Origin: Terrisporobacter vanillatitrophus | GTDB taxonomy: Bacteria > Bacillota > Clostridia > Peptostreptococcales > Peptostreptococcaceae | Reading direction: 5' to 3' | Assembly (NCBI RefSeq): GCF_051148895.1 | Contig: NZ_CP154625.1 | Coordinates: 1,612,001-1,676,000 of the forward strand | DNA: 64,000 nt | Shown here: positions 24,983 through 33,889 of the stretch, one piece after another | Layout of the letters: every line of letters starts with the position of its first letter | Position numbering within the stretch: position 1 is the stretch's first letter | Notes under the pieces: model-generated | What the model saw: the letters and a program-made list of their open reading frames with translations, nothing else | Told to the model about the DNA's origin: nothing | Database searches by the model: none | Position numbers and translations under genes: made by a program

Positions 24983-26326
24983 ATGGAAAACAGTAAGAAA
25001 TCAAAAGGAAGTTTTTTAGGATTAGTGCCATTATGCGTATTTTTAATTTTGTACTTTGCCGTTGGTATAGGAACAGGAAGTTTTGATAATATGCCTTTAA
25101 TGATAGGTATATCAATTGCAATTGGTGTAGCTTTAGTCTTAAATAAAAAAGGTGAAGAAAAGCTTACATTTGAAGAAAAGGTTACCATGCTTTGTAAGGG
25201 AGCAGGAGATGACACATTAATACTTATGGTAGTAATATTTTTATTAGCAGGAGCATTTTATGGAATAGTTGGTGCAATGCATGCTAGTGATTCTATTACA
25301 AACTTTTGTTTAAGTATATTACCATCTAATATGGTATTACCTGGTTTATTCCTTATAGGATGTATATTAAGTTTCTCTATGGGAACTTCAATGGGAACAG
25401 TATCAGCTTTAATGCCAATTGCCATATCTCTTGCTAATGCAACAGGATTTAACATGGCTTTAGTATGTGGAGTTGTTGTAGGAGGAGCTATGTTTGGTGA
25501 TAACTTATCATTCATATCAGATACTACAATAGCAGCTACTCGTACTCAAGATATACCAATGAGAGATAAATTTAAGGCAAATATGTTAATGGTTTTACCA
25601 GCAGTTATTATTACTTTAATTTTATTAGCCTTACAAACAACAAATGGTTCATTTGCTGGAGTAAGTGGAGAATACAGTTTTGTAAATATGATTCCTTATG
25701 TAATAGTTATTGCACTATCACTATTAGGAGCAAATGTTATAACAGTTATGAGTGTAGGTGTGCTTGCAGGTGTAATAATAGGGGTTATGCATGGAGACTT
25801 TACTTTAATAGGATCTTTAGCTATTATTCATGAAGGTATGACTTGGATGGAAGATATGTCTTTAATAGCTATATTAGTTGGTGGTTTAGTTGTATTAATG
25901 AACTATCTTGGTGGTATAGATTGGTTACTTTATAATTTAACTAAAAAGACTAAAACTGCTCGTGGAGCAGAGTTATCAATAGCAGCATTAGTAAGTTTAA
26001 TTGATATATCAACAACAAATAATACTATATCAATTATAACAGCAGGACCTATAGCTAGAGATATAGCTGATGAATTTAATATTCCAAGAGCTAGAACAGC
26101 AAGTATTCTTGACTTATTCTCATCTGCTTTCCAAGGGTTACTACCATATGGAAGTCAATTACTAACAGCAGGTGCTTTGGCAGGTATATCACCAGCTTCA
26201 ATTTTACCTTACAGTTGGTATTCTATGTTAATGGTAGTATTTGGAGTGGTGTTTATACTACTAGGTTGGCCTAAAATGTCACCAAAGAAAGATTCTGAGG
26301 TAGAAATTAATAAACTTGGAGCATAA
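24983..26326 (+). CDS. NhaC-family Na+/H+ antiporter-type transporter
   Basis: 447 residues with about 11 membrane helices. GGAMFGDNLSFISDTTIAATRTQ, SLIDISTTNNTISIITAGPIARDIAD and the repeated GTSMGTVSALMPIA segment are family hallmarks of NhaC and its relatives (some exchange malate/lactate, lysine or other amines). Ion exchange across the membrane is expected, but the exact substrate is open. AGGAGAG precedes ATG 24983. Single-gene unit with a perfect terminator. Confidence 0.88.
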   Translation: MENSKKSKGSFLGLVPLCVFLILYFAVGIGTGSFDNMPLMIGISIAIGVALVLNKKGEEKLTFEEKVTMLCKGAGDDTLILMVVIFLLAGAFYGIVGAMHASDSITNFCLSILPSNMVLPGLFLIGCILSFSMGTSMGTVSALMPIAISLANATGFNMALVCGVVVGGAMFGDNLSFISDTTIAATRTQDIPMRDKFKANMLMVLPAVIITLILLALQTTNGSFAGVSGEYSFVNMIPYVIVIALSLLGANVITVMSVGVLAGVIIGVMHGDFTLIGSLAIIHEGMTWMEDMSLIAILVGGLVVLMNYLGGIDWLLYNLTKKTKTARGAELSIAALVSLIDISTTNNTISIITAGPIARDIADEFNIPRARTASILDLFSSAFQGLLPYGSQLLTAGALAGISPASILPYSWYSMLMVVFGVVFILLGWPKMSPKKDSEVEINKLGA

Positions 26327-26345
26327 AAATTATAGTATTTAGGGA

Positions 26346-26380
26346 AGAGCAAGTTAAGTTTTCACTTAACTTGCTCTTTG
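26346..26380. terminator. Bidirectional terminator
   Basis: Perfect stem AGAGCAAGTTAAGT / ACTTAACTTGCTCT, with T-rich tail. Lies between convergent NhaC and lipoprotein genes. Confidence 0.85.
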
Positions 26381-26388
26381 TTACTACC

Positions 26389-26931
26389 TTAATCAATTTT
26401 TAAATAAATTATAATTTCACCAGTAGATTTATATTTAAAAATTTCATCAATATTTGTGCTTTGTATGTTTTTTACCTCATTGCCTACAATGTATCCTATA
26501 ATAGGTAACTCATTGTTAGCTACTATTTTTTTTTCTATATCTAATCCAAATAATGCTATTCCACTGGCATCCTTAAAAAAGTCTAAGGTTGCATTTGTGT
26601 TGGAATCCCCTATAGATACCTTAATATTTTCGTCTTCTTCATATATACTTAAATTGACTTTATCTACATTTCTATCAAAAGTTAAAGTTGCATTATATAA
26701 AGGTTCTTCTTTTATATAATTACCTTTTTTAAACTCTTTTGAATATAAGCTGATATTATATTTTCCTTTTGGTATATTTTTTATTTGATAATCCATACCC
26801 ATTCCGCTTATGTAACTTTCAGATGTATAATTTCTAGTTATAATCATTTTATCTTGTGTAGTATTATACTTGCAGGAGACTGAAAAAATGGATATTATAA
26901 ATACACATCCTAATAGTAATAATTTTTTCAT
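26389..26931 (-). CDS. Predicted lipoprotein of unknown function
   Basis: 180 residues. MKKLLLLGCVFIISIFSVSCKYN is a lipoprotein signal with lipobox FSVSC, so Cys 20 is the likely lipid-bearing residue at the outer face of the membrane. The rest is beta-rich with charged residues and ends with a hydrophobic-acidic strand (GEIIIYLKID). No family recognised. GGAGGA precedes ATG 26931. Confidence 0.7.
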   Translation of the reverse strand: MKKLLLLGCVFIISIFSVSCKYNTTQDKMIITRNYTSESYISGMGMDYQIKNIPKGKYNISLYSKEFKKGNYIKEEPLYNATLTFDRNVDKVNLSIYEEDENIKVSIGDSNTNATLDFFKDASGIALFGLDIEKKIVANNELPIIGYIVGNEVKNIQSTNIDEIFKYKSTGEIIIYLKID

Positions 26932-27316
26932 AAATTAATCCTCCTTAGATTTAGAGTATTGTCAAAAATACTTAGCGTATCAGCCGATCATTATTGATAT
27001 TATCTTCTATTTACAATCTTTATTAATTAGATAGTAAACTACAATAAATATATATGTCTATTATTTAATTATCATTTTTAAAAAAAGAATAATGTATATT
27101 ATAAATACATTATTTTAATATAGCACTTATCTTTTCTTTTATAGTAGACATAAGAAGTCAGTTATACCAGTAACAGCTTCCAATACTAGAATAAGAGATT
27201 TTAAAACTAGAAACCTATCATACACTTAGGAAAAAATTGGTATAATATATTATGAACTAGAAACTCTATGCTATTTGATTTTCATATGTATTACATATAA
27301 AAAAGGAGGGATAATT
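26932..27316. other. Intergenic stretch with one hairpin
   Basis: About 385 AT-rich bases. A hairpin AATAATGTAT / ATACATTATT at about 27090-27117 is the only clear structure. A TATAAT at about 27240 may serve the small gene at 27317. No coding region is seen. Confidence 0.4.
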
Positions 27317-27415
27317 ATGGGTATTGAAACTTTTCCTTGGATTTACTTTGTAGTTGTAATAGTTCTTATAATTGGATATATTGGCGTAAGATATTATAAA
27401 AATAATAAAAAGTAA
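27317..27415 (+). CDS. Small single-span membrane protein (32 residues)
   Basis: AAAAAGGAGGG lies 6 bases before ATG 27317, an excellent ribosome binding site. The product is MGIETFPWIYFVVVIVLIIG followed by YIGVRYYKNNKK: one hydrophobic helix and a basic tail, ending inside. A short hairpin (AAAGAG / CTCTTT, about 27439-27462) follows. Size and shape fit small regulatory membrane peptides, but no function is known to me. Confidence 0.6.
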   Translation: MGIETFPWIYFVVVIVLIIGYIGVRYYKNNKK

Positions 27416-27596
27416 TAAACTACTATTTTACTACATACCAAAGAGAGATATATTTTCCCTCTTTAATTAGGTTAAATTTCAATAACACTTAGTTTAATGA
27501 TTTCAATTTCCAAATCCTCTATCTATACAGTAATTTATTTAAATATTATAGAATACATATTATATATGCACAAAAATGTAATAATGGAGTGATAAA

Positions 27597-28529
27597 ATGA
27601 TGAATAGATGTATTAAAAGTTATATAAACTTATACCAATCTAGACACTTTTCCAAAGGCATCAACGAAGCTATTTATAATCTATGCAAGCATAATGAAAA
27701 ATTATTAAGTCTAAATAAAATAGGGGAATCAGTACAAGGAACACCTATACTATCCATAGCTATAGGTGAAGGAAGTACAAAAATATTAATTCAAGGAACA
27801 CACCATGCTAGAGAAGCTATTACAACAATATTGCTACTAGATCAAATCAACTATCTTTTAAAATTATATAAAATGGACAAAAGTATAAATAATATGAGTA
27901 TTAATAAACTTTTAAAATATGTAACATTTGTTTTTGTGCCATTAGTTAATCCAGATGGTGCAGATTTAGTAATAAACGGAGGTAAATATGTATCTTCAGA
28001 GTATAAATATAAACCCTATCTAAAAGAAGAATTGTTTCCACGTTGGAAAGCTAATATAAATGGAGTAGATTTAAATAGAAATTATCCAACCAAGTACCCA
28101 GCTGATGATAGTGTAGCCCATCCACAATATGCTTTTTATAAAGGTCCATATTATTTCTCAGAACCAGAAACCTGTGCCTTAAAATGCTTGACAGAAAAAT
28201 ACTTATTTGACGGTACAATTTCTTATCATTCTTCAGGAGAAATAATTTACTATCAGTATAATCAATTAAATATAGAAAGGGATTTTGCTATAGCTAGTAA
28301 AATATCTAAGGAGACAGGATATGTCTTAGAAGAAACAAAACAACCTGTCACAGGTAGTGGATATAAGGATTGGTTTATTGAAAATTATGAAAAACCAGGA
28401 CTAACTCTAGAAGTATCGACCTATGTAGGGGAACAGAAAGTTCCTGTAGAAAATTATAGAGATATATTTGAAAGAAATAAAAATGTACCTATACTATTTG
28501 CTCAAGAAGTTTTTTATAGAGTAATATAA
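27597..28529 (+). CDS. M14-family zinc carboxypeptidase
   Basis: 310 residues. QGTHHAREAITT has the zinc-binding H-x-x-E, VPLVNPDGADLV and VDLNRNYPT hold substrate residues, YHSSGEIIYY has the third zinc His, and LTLEVSTYVG carries the catalytic Glu. The C-terminal part ends normally. Clostridial members of this size cleave peptidoglycan stem peptides (gamma-glutamyl-DAP type). No signal peptide is seen, so the enzyme likely works inside the cell, for example in the mother cell or in peptide recycling. GGAG precedes ATG 27597; the next codon is also ATG. Confidence 0.88.
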   Translation: MMNRCIKSYINLYQSRHFSKGINEAIYNLCKHNEKLLSLNKIGESVQGTPILSIAIGEGSTKILIQGTHHAREAITTILLLDQINYLLKLYKMDKSINNMSINKLLKYVTFVFVPLVNPDGADLVINGGKYVSSEYKYKPYLKEELFPRWKANINGVDLNRNYPTKYPADDSVAHPQYAFYKGPYYFSEPETCALKCLTEKYLFDGTISYHSSGEIIYYQYNQLNIERDFAIASKISKETGYVLEETKQPVTGSGYKDWFIENYEKPGLTLEVSTYVGEQKVPVENYRDIFERNKNVPILFAQEVFYRVI

Positions 28530-28562
28530 ATATTGAAGTTTCATATTTTTTCAATATTTGAT
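28528..28562 (+). terminator. Terminator after the M14 gene
   Basis: Stem AAATATTGAA / TTCAATATTT, followed by a T-rich stretch; begins at the stop codon. Confidence 0.6.
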
Positions 28563-28650
28563 TTATTTTACTTTTAGACAAATGGCATAGTCTTATTTAT
28601 ATATATTTGTTATAATATTTCATAAATAAAAATTCTAGGGGGAACTTCGT

Positions 28651-29220
28651 ATGAATACAGCAACATTTCTAGAAATATTAACAGTTGCAGAAAAATTAAA
28701 ATGCAATACTAGGCACTCATGGACATCGAGCGGACGCCATGAAAGTGTAGCAGAACATAGCTGGCGTATTGCATTAATGGCATTATTAATGCGTGATGAA
28801 TTTCCAGAGATTGATATGAACAAGGTAATTCATATGTGTTTGATCCATGATTTAGGGGAAGCCTTTACTGGTGATATTCCTACTTTTGAGAAAAAAGAAG
28901 AAGATAGTGAAAAAGAGGATGAGATATTTTTCCAATGGATTGAAACTTTCCCTACTCCTTATCGTGAGGAATTCACAGAGCTTTTAAAGGAAATGAATGA
29001 ACGTAAGACTGATGAAGCAAAGCTTTACAAAGCATTGGATAATTTAGAAGCAGTCATCCAGCATAACGAGGCGGATATTAGTACTTGGATTCCGTTAGAA
29101 TATGACTTACAGTTTACTTATGGTGCGGATAAGGTGGAATTCTCTCCTTATTTAAAAGAGCTGAAGAAAGAAATAAACCAAAGAACCACAGAAAAAATAG
29201 CTCAAAAGAATGAAGTTTAG
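28651..29220 (+). CDS. HD-domain 5'-nucleotidase-like phosphohydrolase (YfbR-like)
   Basis: 189 residues. The metal site is built from RHESVAEHSWR (His), LIHDLGEAFTGDIP (His-Asp) and LDNLEAVIQHNE (Asp), in the order of the YfbR/HDDC2 group, which removes phosphate from deoxynucleoside 5'-monophosphates. A role in nucleotide clean-up is expected. GGGGG precedes ATG 28651. Single-gene unit; a strong terminator follows at 29286. Confidence 0.85.
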   Translation: MNTATFLEILTVAEKLKCNTRHSWTSSGRHESVAEHSWRIALMALLMRDEFPEIDMNKVIHMCLIHDLGEAFTGDIPTFEKKEEDSEKEDEIFFQWIETFPTPYREEFTELLKEMNERKTDEAKLYKALDNLEAVIQHNEADISTWIPLEYDLQFTYGADKVEFSPYLKELKKEINQRTTEKIAQKNEV

Positions 29221-29223
29221 TTA

Positions 29224-29264
29224 TTTAGAATAAATAACAGTGACTATATCACAAGTAAGGATGC
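29224..29264. repeat. Dispersed intergenic repeat, copy 1
   Basis: Begins TTTAGAATAAATAACA and continues ...ATCACAAGTAAGGATGC. About 34 of 41 bases agree with the segment at 40534-40574. Both copies lie just behind genes, so this may be a spread terminator-like unit. Confidence 0.5.
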
Positions 29265-29285
29265 TAATTTTGATTAATAGTGTAA

Positions 29286-29321
29286 TTTAAAACGTATCAC
29301 AATTAAGTGATACGTTTTAAA
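29286..29321. terminator. Terminator after the HD nucleotidase gene
   Basis: Perfect 15-bp stem TTTAAAACGTATCAC / GTGATACGTTTTAAA. The core GTATCAC...GTGATAC is shared with terminators at 34630 and 48533. Confidence 0.8.
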
Positions 29322-29391
29322 TTGCAAGGATAGAATAATATAATATAGATAAGTTAGCAATTTTAATACATTACGAAGCGATTTAAGGTAA

Positions 29392-30039
29392 TTACATTCC
29401 TAAATTTTCACCTACTAAAATTACTTTAATCTTATTTGCTGGACGAGAGATTCTAGTTGCTACCATATAGGCACATATACTATCTGGGCTCTTGCAATCT
29501 GAGCAAGCACCATTTATATAACATGGTGTTTTACATCCATCAAATCTTTGAGTATTTGCTGGTGCAGCAATTGTTCTTGCTCTAGTGTAAGCATCTTCAG
29601 CACTTTTTACAACTTTGTTCATACCAGCTATAACTATAACGCTTTTAGGTCCAAAACACATGGCTGCAACTCTATTTCCGTTTCCATCTATATTAAATAA
29701 TTGACCATCTTCACTAATTGCATTACTACTCATAAGGAAAGTATCACAAAGTAAAGCTTTACGCATTAAATCCATTCTTTCCTCTGGTGTTTTAGCTAAG
29801 TCCCTATCTATTACCTCATATCCTTTGTCTTTTAAAGTTTCTTGGATATTTAATTCAGATAAAGTTTGAGATCCACCCCAAGATACAACATCTTCTTTTG
29901 GTATTAATTCTAAAAGCTTTTCAAGTGCTTCTTGAGATGTAGTGCAGTAATATGCATCAAAATGTCTTTCTTTTAATGATTTAACAACATTTGGACCTAA
30001 TTTATCATATTTTTTTTGCATTGGTAGTTCCCTATTCAT
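29392..30039 (-). CDS. LUD-domain (LutC/YkgG, DUF162) protein
   Basis: 215 residues. VSWGGSQTLSEL, FLMSSNAISEDGQLFNIDGNGNRVAAMCFGPK and VIVIAGMNKVVKS are the conserved blocks of the LUD domain. The C-terminal PCYINGACSDCKSPDSICAYM adds Cys residues usual in clostridial forms. LutC supports lactate oxidation in other bacteria, but this stand-alone clostridial form has no LutA/LutB neighbours, so its job is uncertain. AGGGGG precedes ATG 30039. It is divergent from the HxlR gene at 30204, its likely regulator. Confidence 0.82.
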   Translation of the reverse strand: MNRELPMQKKYDKLGPNVVKSLKERHFDAYYCTTSQEALEKLLELIPKEDVVSWGGSQTLSELNIQETLKDKGYEVIDRDLAKTPEERMDLMRKALLCDTFLMSSNAISEDGQLFNIDGNGNRVAAMCFGPKSVIVIAGMNKVVKSAEDAYTRARTIAAPANTQRFDGCKTPCYINGACSDCKSPDSICAYMVATRISRPANKIKVILVGENLGM

Positions 30040-30147
30040 AAAAATTCCCCCTATTTAATGTTTTTTATTTAAATACAACAACTATATTATAATAGTTAAT
30101 TGACAATCTTATAATTAATATCTATTATAAAAGAATAATTAGTTTAT

Positions 30148-30190
30148 GCAAGTACGTACATTTTTGATATATACTATCATAAATGATAGT
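30148..30190. promoter_or_regulatory. HxlR-type operator region
   Basis: GCAAGTACGTACATTTTTG (30148-30166) includes the palindrome GTACGTAC; it is followed at 30173-30190 by ACTATCAT-AA-ATGATAGT, a perfect inverted repeat. A similar CAAGTACGCA...TTTTTTG precedes the second HxlR gene at 42232. Confidence 0.55.
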
Positions 30191-30203
30191 TTGGGGGGAT
30201 ATG

Positions 30204-30542
30204 ATGAAAGAAAGAAAATTCCATTGCACAATTGATGCAGCAACATGCTTTATAGGTGGTAAGTATAAACCGATTATTTTATGGTATTTAATTGATGGAG
30301 CGAAACGATTTAGTGAATTACAGAAACTTATTCCTTACGCAACTCCTCGAATGTTAACTATACAGCTACGAGAGTTAGAAGCAGATGGCTTAATTCATAG
30401 GGAAGTATATCCTGTGGTGCCACCAAAAACTGAATATTCTTTTACAGAATTGGGTTCTACTTTAATTCCCATTATTCAGTCTATACGTCAATGGGGTATT
30501 TATTATTTTGAAGCTACTGGAAAGAAGAATCCTTGTGAGTAG
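30204..30542 (+). CDS. HxlR-family transcriptional regulator
   Basis: 112 residues. CTIDAATCFIGGKYKPIILWYL is the HxlR start, followed by RFSELQKLIPYATPRMLTIQLRELEADGLIHRE and the wing VVPPKTEYSFTELG. The start ATG 30204 is chosen because GGGGGG lies 5 bases before it and an inverted repeat covers the earlier ATG at 30183. The Cys near residue 8 matches the redox-sensing Cys of YodB/HypR-type members, so quinone or disulfide stress may be the signal. The divergent LUD gene is the likely target. Confidence 0.88.
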   Translation: MKERKFHCTIDAATCFIGGKYKPIILWYLIDGAKRFSELQKLIPYATPRMLTIQLRELEADGLIHREVYPVVPPKTEYSFTELGSTLIPIIQSIRQWGIYYFEATGKKNPCE

Positions 30543-30715
30543 TAAAATAGGATATATTTATCCATAAATGCTAAAATATTATCAAAACATTCTTTTATAT
30601 AGAGGTATAATAAAAATTATAATTTGAACATGTGCAAGACTATAATCTGGTAAAAATGAGTTTGGACAAATATTAATTTGTAATAATTAAAAATTTTAAA
30701 GAAGGGGAAGCTATT

Positions 30716-31594
30716 ATGAAATTTTTTACAAAAGAATATCAAAGGGATATGGGGAGAACTGACATACACTTGTTAATGAGAGCTACAAAAAAAGCAGAAA
30801 AATTTGATGAAACATACTACCTAGATTTATATAAAAAAGAATTGAAGAACTTTTTACAAGAGCAAAAAGAAATATGTGAAATGATGGAAGAAGATGAATT
30901 TGACGAAACAGATTGGGACGAAATATCTGTTATGGATGAAAAAGGTAATATGGTAAGTGTAAGTGAATTTATGTCACAAGAAGAAGTAGAACACCTTAGA
31001 AATAGCATATTAGAAGAGGAAAGAGAAGCATCAGAAAACTTTGAAATGGAAGAATATGATGAATTAAAATTGACAGAGCAATTTGCCGAAAATCATAGAT
31101 ATGAAATAGAATTTTTAAAAAACAATTTACCAAAGGATATACTAAAAGATGTGGCAGATATAAGAGTCTTGGCTCTTAACAAGGCATCAAAAGATATTAA
31201 AAAGAGAATAGAAAAATATTGCAAAGAAAATGAAAAAACAACAGAAAAAGTAATGGAGGATTACTTCAATTATTTTAAAATGATAGAAGAACAAATTCCA
31301 CAGAAAATCTTGGATAATTATGATTTTCATGATTGCAAAATTTTAAGTGTGAAAAAGGTTGGAGATGATATTGTCTTTGATCTTGATAATAGTGGTGGTT
31401 TCACAGATATAAACAAGATAATTTACAGAAATGGCCAGATTATAGAAAATAACTTGGAGGAAAATTCATACTGGATTTATGATGAAATATATATGGTGGA
31501 TGAGTTATATGAATTTCACATAGGAATAAGTAGTAACAACGAGTATGATTATGATTACATAACATTAAGAGCAAGTGATGTGGATTTTAAGTAA
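30716..31594 (+). CDS. DUF4085-family protein
   Basis: 292 residues. MKFFTKEYQRDMG and the very acidic helical region (about residues 40-130) match DUF4085 proteins of Bacillus and Clostridium. The C-terminal third is beta-rich (DFHDCKILSVKKVGDDIVFDLDNSGG...ITLRASDVDF). Function unknown. GAAGGGG precedes ATG 30716. No terminator is obvious behind it. Confidence 0.75.
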   Translation: MKFFTKEYQRDMGRTDIHLLMRATKKAEKFDETYYLDLYKKELKNFLQEQKEICEMMEEDEFDETDWDEISVMDEKGNMVSVSEFMSQEEVEHLRNSILEEEREASENFEMEEYDELKLTEQFAENHRYEIEFLKNNLPKDILKDVADIRVLALNKASKDIKKRIEKYCKENEKTTEKVMEDYFNYFKMIEEQIPQKILDNYDFHDCKILSVKKVGDDIVFDLDNSGGFTDINKIIYRNGQIIENNLEENSYWIYDEIYMVDELYEFHIGISSNNEYDYDYITLRASDVDFK

Positions 31595-31693
31595 ATTATT
31601 GCTAAAACTAAAATTTTTAAAAAATAAAAGATAATTTATTTACCATACTAAATAAATAATATAAATATAATGATAATGTGAAATAAAAATAGT

Positions 31694-31705
31694 TTTGACA
31701 TCAAA
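31694..31705. promoter_or_regulatory. MarR-type operator, third copy
   Basis: TTTGACATCAAA, identical to the core of the site at 11856-11867 in front of the nitroreductase gene. It lies 39 bases before the small membrane protein start at 31745. Confidence 0.5.
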
Positions 31706-31744
31706 TAGATAAATATAAATAAATTTGATTGAAGGAGATTTAAA

Positions 31745-31906
31745 ATGATATTAGTTTTATTATTAATAATAATTTTTCTCATAGGATTGATATATGGAAT
31801 AAAACATAATGATAAAAAGCTCATTAAGAGATCTATAACAGGATTTGTGATTATTGTAATTCTTATATTAATCTATTTATATTTGTATTCACAAAACCCT
31901 TATTGA
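31745..31906 (+). CDS. Small two-span membrane protein (53 residues)
   Basis: GAAGGAG lies 7 bases before ATG 31745. The product has two hydrophobic helices (residues 1-18 and 31-48) joined by a basic loop (KHNDKKLIKRS). Promoter side shows a copy of the MarR-type operator. Function unknown; it may be a member of a stress-induced set together with the nitroreductase at 11897. Confidence 0.65.
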   Translation: MILVLLLIIIFLIGLIYGIKHNDKKLIKRSITGFVIIVILILIYLYLYSQNPY

Positions 31907-32055
31907 TTATGACTTTTACAAAACAATGAATCTAATTGCTAAATTTAAAACAGATTTAATGTACAAGTGTAAAATATATAAATAATATTACAGAGTTTGC
32001 ATACAATAAATCTCAGTATATACTACTAAAGTACTTTAAGTAGGAGGTTTATATT

Positions 32056-32445
32056 TTGAATAATTTTTTTAATGAGTTCAAAAACTTTGCTATGAGGGGT
32101 AAAGTTATTGATTTAGCTGTAGGTGTTGTAATTGGAAACACTTTTTCTAAGTTTATTGCATCTGTAGTATCTGATGTAGTTATGCCTGTTGTTAGTATAT
32201 TTCTTAACTTTACAGATTACAAAGACTATAGAATATCTATTGGCATCAATGGTGCTTCCATTGCTATAGGTAGCTTTATTGATAATTTAATTAATTTATT
32301 ATTAGTAGTTATTATATTGTTTTTATTTGTAAAAATGATAAATAGGCTTAGAGAAGGTCAAGCAATTAGTTTAAGAGGTGAACCTTCAAAGCCTGATGAT
32401 ATAGCACTTTTAGAAGAAATTCGTGATTTATTAAAAGATAATTGA
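32056..32445 (+). CDS. mscL: Large-conductance mechanosensitive channel
   Basis: 129 residues. NEFKNFAMRGKVIDLAVGVVIGNTFSKFIASVVSDVVMP is the signature first helix and pore of MscL; a periplasm-facing loop, second helix and a C-terminal helix bundle (DIALLEEIRDLL) follow. It forms a pentamer that opens under osmotic downshock. The start is TTG 32056 after AGGAGG, which fits the conserved N-terminus MNNFFNEFK. Confidence 0.95.
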   Translation: MNNFFNEFKNFAMRGKVIDLAVGVVIGNTFSKFIASVVSDVVMPVVSIFLNFTDYKDYRISIGINGASIAIGSFIDNLINLLLVVIILFLFVKMINRLREGQAISLRGEPSKPDDIALLEEIRDLLKDN

Positions 32446-32583
32446 ATTATTAATTATAAATTTTAATAATATTATAAGGATATTATCTAATAGAGTGGTT
32501 AACTTATAATTATAAGGTTAAAATAATAACCTATAAATTTTATGAGAAATTCAAAACATTATTTTGTTAAAGGAGTGTTTTAT

Positions 32584-32949
32584 ATGCAAACTGCTAACAA
32601 TAAAAGAGTAAATGATTTTAGTCTAACAAGATGGATAGGAAGATTTATATTAGTTGCAGTTATTCTAATGATAACTTCATATGTAACACCAGGTTTTAGC
32701 ATTAGAGGAATGTGGTCATTTTTAATAGCTGCTGTTGTAATATCTGTATCAGACTATTTTGTAGAATTATTTATGGGAGTTGATGCATCTCCTTTTGGAA
32801 AAGGAATAAAAGGATTTATAATCGCAGCAATAATAATATACGTAGCACAATTTTTTGTTCCTAATATGGGAGTATCTATTTTAGGAGCAGTATTGGCAGC
32901 TATCGTTATTGGAGTTTTAGATGCAATATTTCCTGCTAGAGCTATGTAA
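32584..32949 (+). CDS. PF04020-type (phage holin superfamily IV/YvlD-like) membrane protein
   Basis: 121 residues with four membrane helices and a short polar start. The glycine-rich second half (FIIAAIIIYVAQFFVPNMGVSILGAVLAAIVIGVLDAIFP) is typical of the family. Despite the name, chromosomal members act in envelope stress, not lysis. AAAGGAG at 32569 decides for ATG 32584. A near-palindrome TTAACTTATAATTATAAG (32499) lies upstream. Neighbour MscL is 140 bases upstream. Confidence 0.75.
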   Translation: MQTANNKRVNDFSLTRWIGRFILVAVILMITSYVTPGFSIRGMWSFLIAAVVISVSDYFVELFMGVDASPFGKGIKGFIIAAIIIYVAQFFVPNMGVSILGAVLAAIVIGVLDAIFPARAM

Positions 32950-33057
32950 TTTATAATAATTATAAATTGTAAATAACTTGAAATATTACAAATCAAATAA
33001 AGTATTACACCTAATTAAAGTATAATTTGTCAAAATAAATTAAGATTACTGAATATT

Positions 33058-33095
33058 AAAAGGTATAGAATTAGATTTAATTCTATACCTTTTTA
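33058..33095. terminator. Bidirectional terminator
   Basis: Perfect stem AAAAGGTATAGAATTA / TAATTCTATACCTTTTT around a two- to three-base loop, between convergent genes. Confidence 0.85.
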
Positions 33096-33102
33096 CCATT
33101 AT

Positions 33103-33795
33103 TTATAAATTAAGCAACAAAGATTTAAGTTCATCAAAACTAGAAATCTCATAGGTAGGTTTTATTGAAGTTTCATTTATAATCTTTTTAGGATTATACC
33201 AACAGGTATCTATGCCAAAGTTTATCCCGCCTTGTATATCAGAACTTAAACTGTCTCCAACTATCAAAACTTTGCTCTTATCTAAGAAATTCATATTTTT
33301 TAAGGTATGTTCAAAAATCTTAGGATTTGGTTTCGATATTAATATTTCTTCAGATATTACTATAGTCTCAAAGAATTTTGCTATAACAGATTTTCTTATT
33401 CTTTTATCTTGAACTACGGTAAGGCCATTAGTTACTATAGCAAGTCTGTAAGATTTGCTTAGTGTTTCTACAAGCTCCATACTATCATCATATAAAAATG
33501 AACCATGGGCTAAATAATCCATATATAATTTTGCAAAGTTAGTTTCATCAAAACTTACTGCTAATCTATCTGATAATCTTTTAAATCTTTCTACCTTTAA
33601 TTTTTCTTGTGTAATAAGTCCTTGCTCAAATTCTTTCCATAAAACTGTATTTATTTCTTGATAAATTTTTAAATGATAAGCTTCATCATATTTTATGTTG
33701 AACTTAATCATTGTGTTTTTTAATGCTTCTCTTTCAGATTTTTTAAAATCATATAATGTTTCATCTGCATCAAATAATATAACTTCATATTTCAT
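33103..33795 (-). CDS. HAD-family phosphatase, YjjG-like pyrimidine nucleotidase
   Basis: 230 residues. ILFDADETLYDFKKSE is motif I (nucleophile Asp), IVTNGL is motif II, the Lys of ISKPNPKIFEHTL is motif III and VGDSLSSDIQGG is motif IV. The helical cap and NG(L)TVVQDKRIRKS fit the YjjG/YfnB group, which removes phosphate from non-canonical pyrimidine nucleotides. GGAGG precedes ATG 33795. Confidence 0.88.
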   Translation of the reverse strand: MKYEVILFDADETLYDFKKSEREALKNTMIKFNIKYDEAYHLKIYQEINTVLWKEFEQGLITQEKLKVERFKRLSDRLAVSFDETNFAKLYMDYLAHGSFLYDDSMELVETLSKSYRLAIVTNGLTVVQDKRIRKSVIAKFFETIVISEEILISKPNPKIFEHTLKNMNFLDKSKVLIVGDSLSSDIQGGINFGIDTCWYNPKKIINETSIKPTYEISSFDELKSLLLNL

Positions 33796-33859
33796 AATAT
33801 ATCCTCCAGTCTCTCTTTACAAACTCCTATAAATAAAATAATATATTTATAAAAGTCAG

Positions 33860-33879
33860 AACATGACATTGGTCATGTT
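33860..33879. promoter_or_regulatory. Palindrome overlapping the Crp/Fnr leader, probable autoregulatory site
   Basis: AACATGAC-ATTG-GTCATGTT, with perfect 8-bp arms, ends directly at the AGGAGG of the Crp/Fnr gene. Binding here would block transcription or translation. Confidence 0.65.
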
Positions 33880-33889
33880 AGGAGGAATT

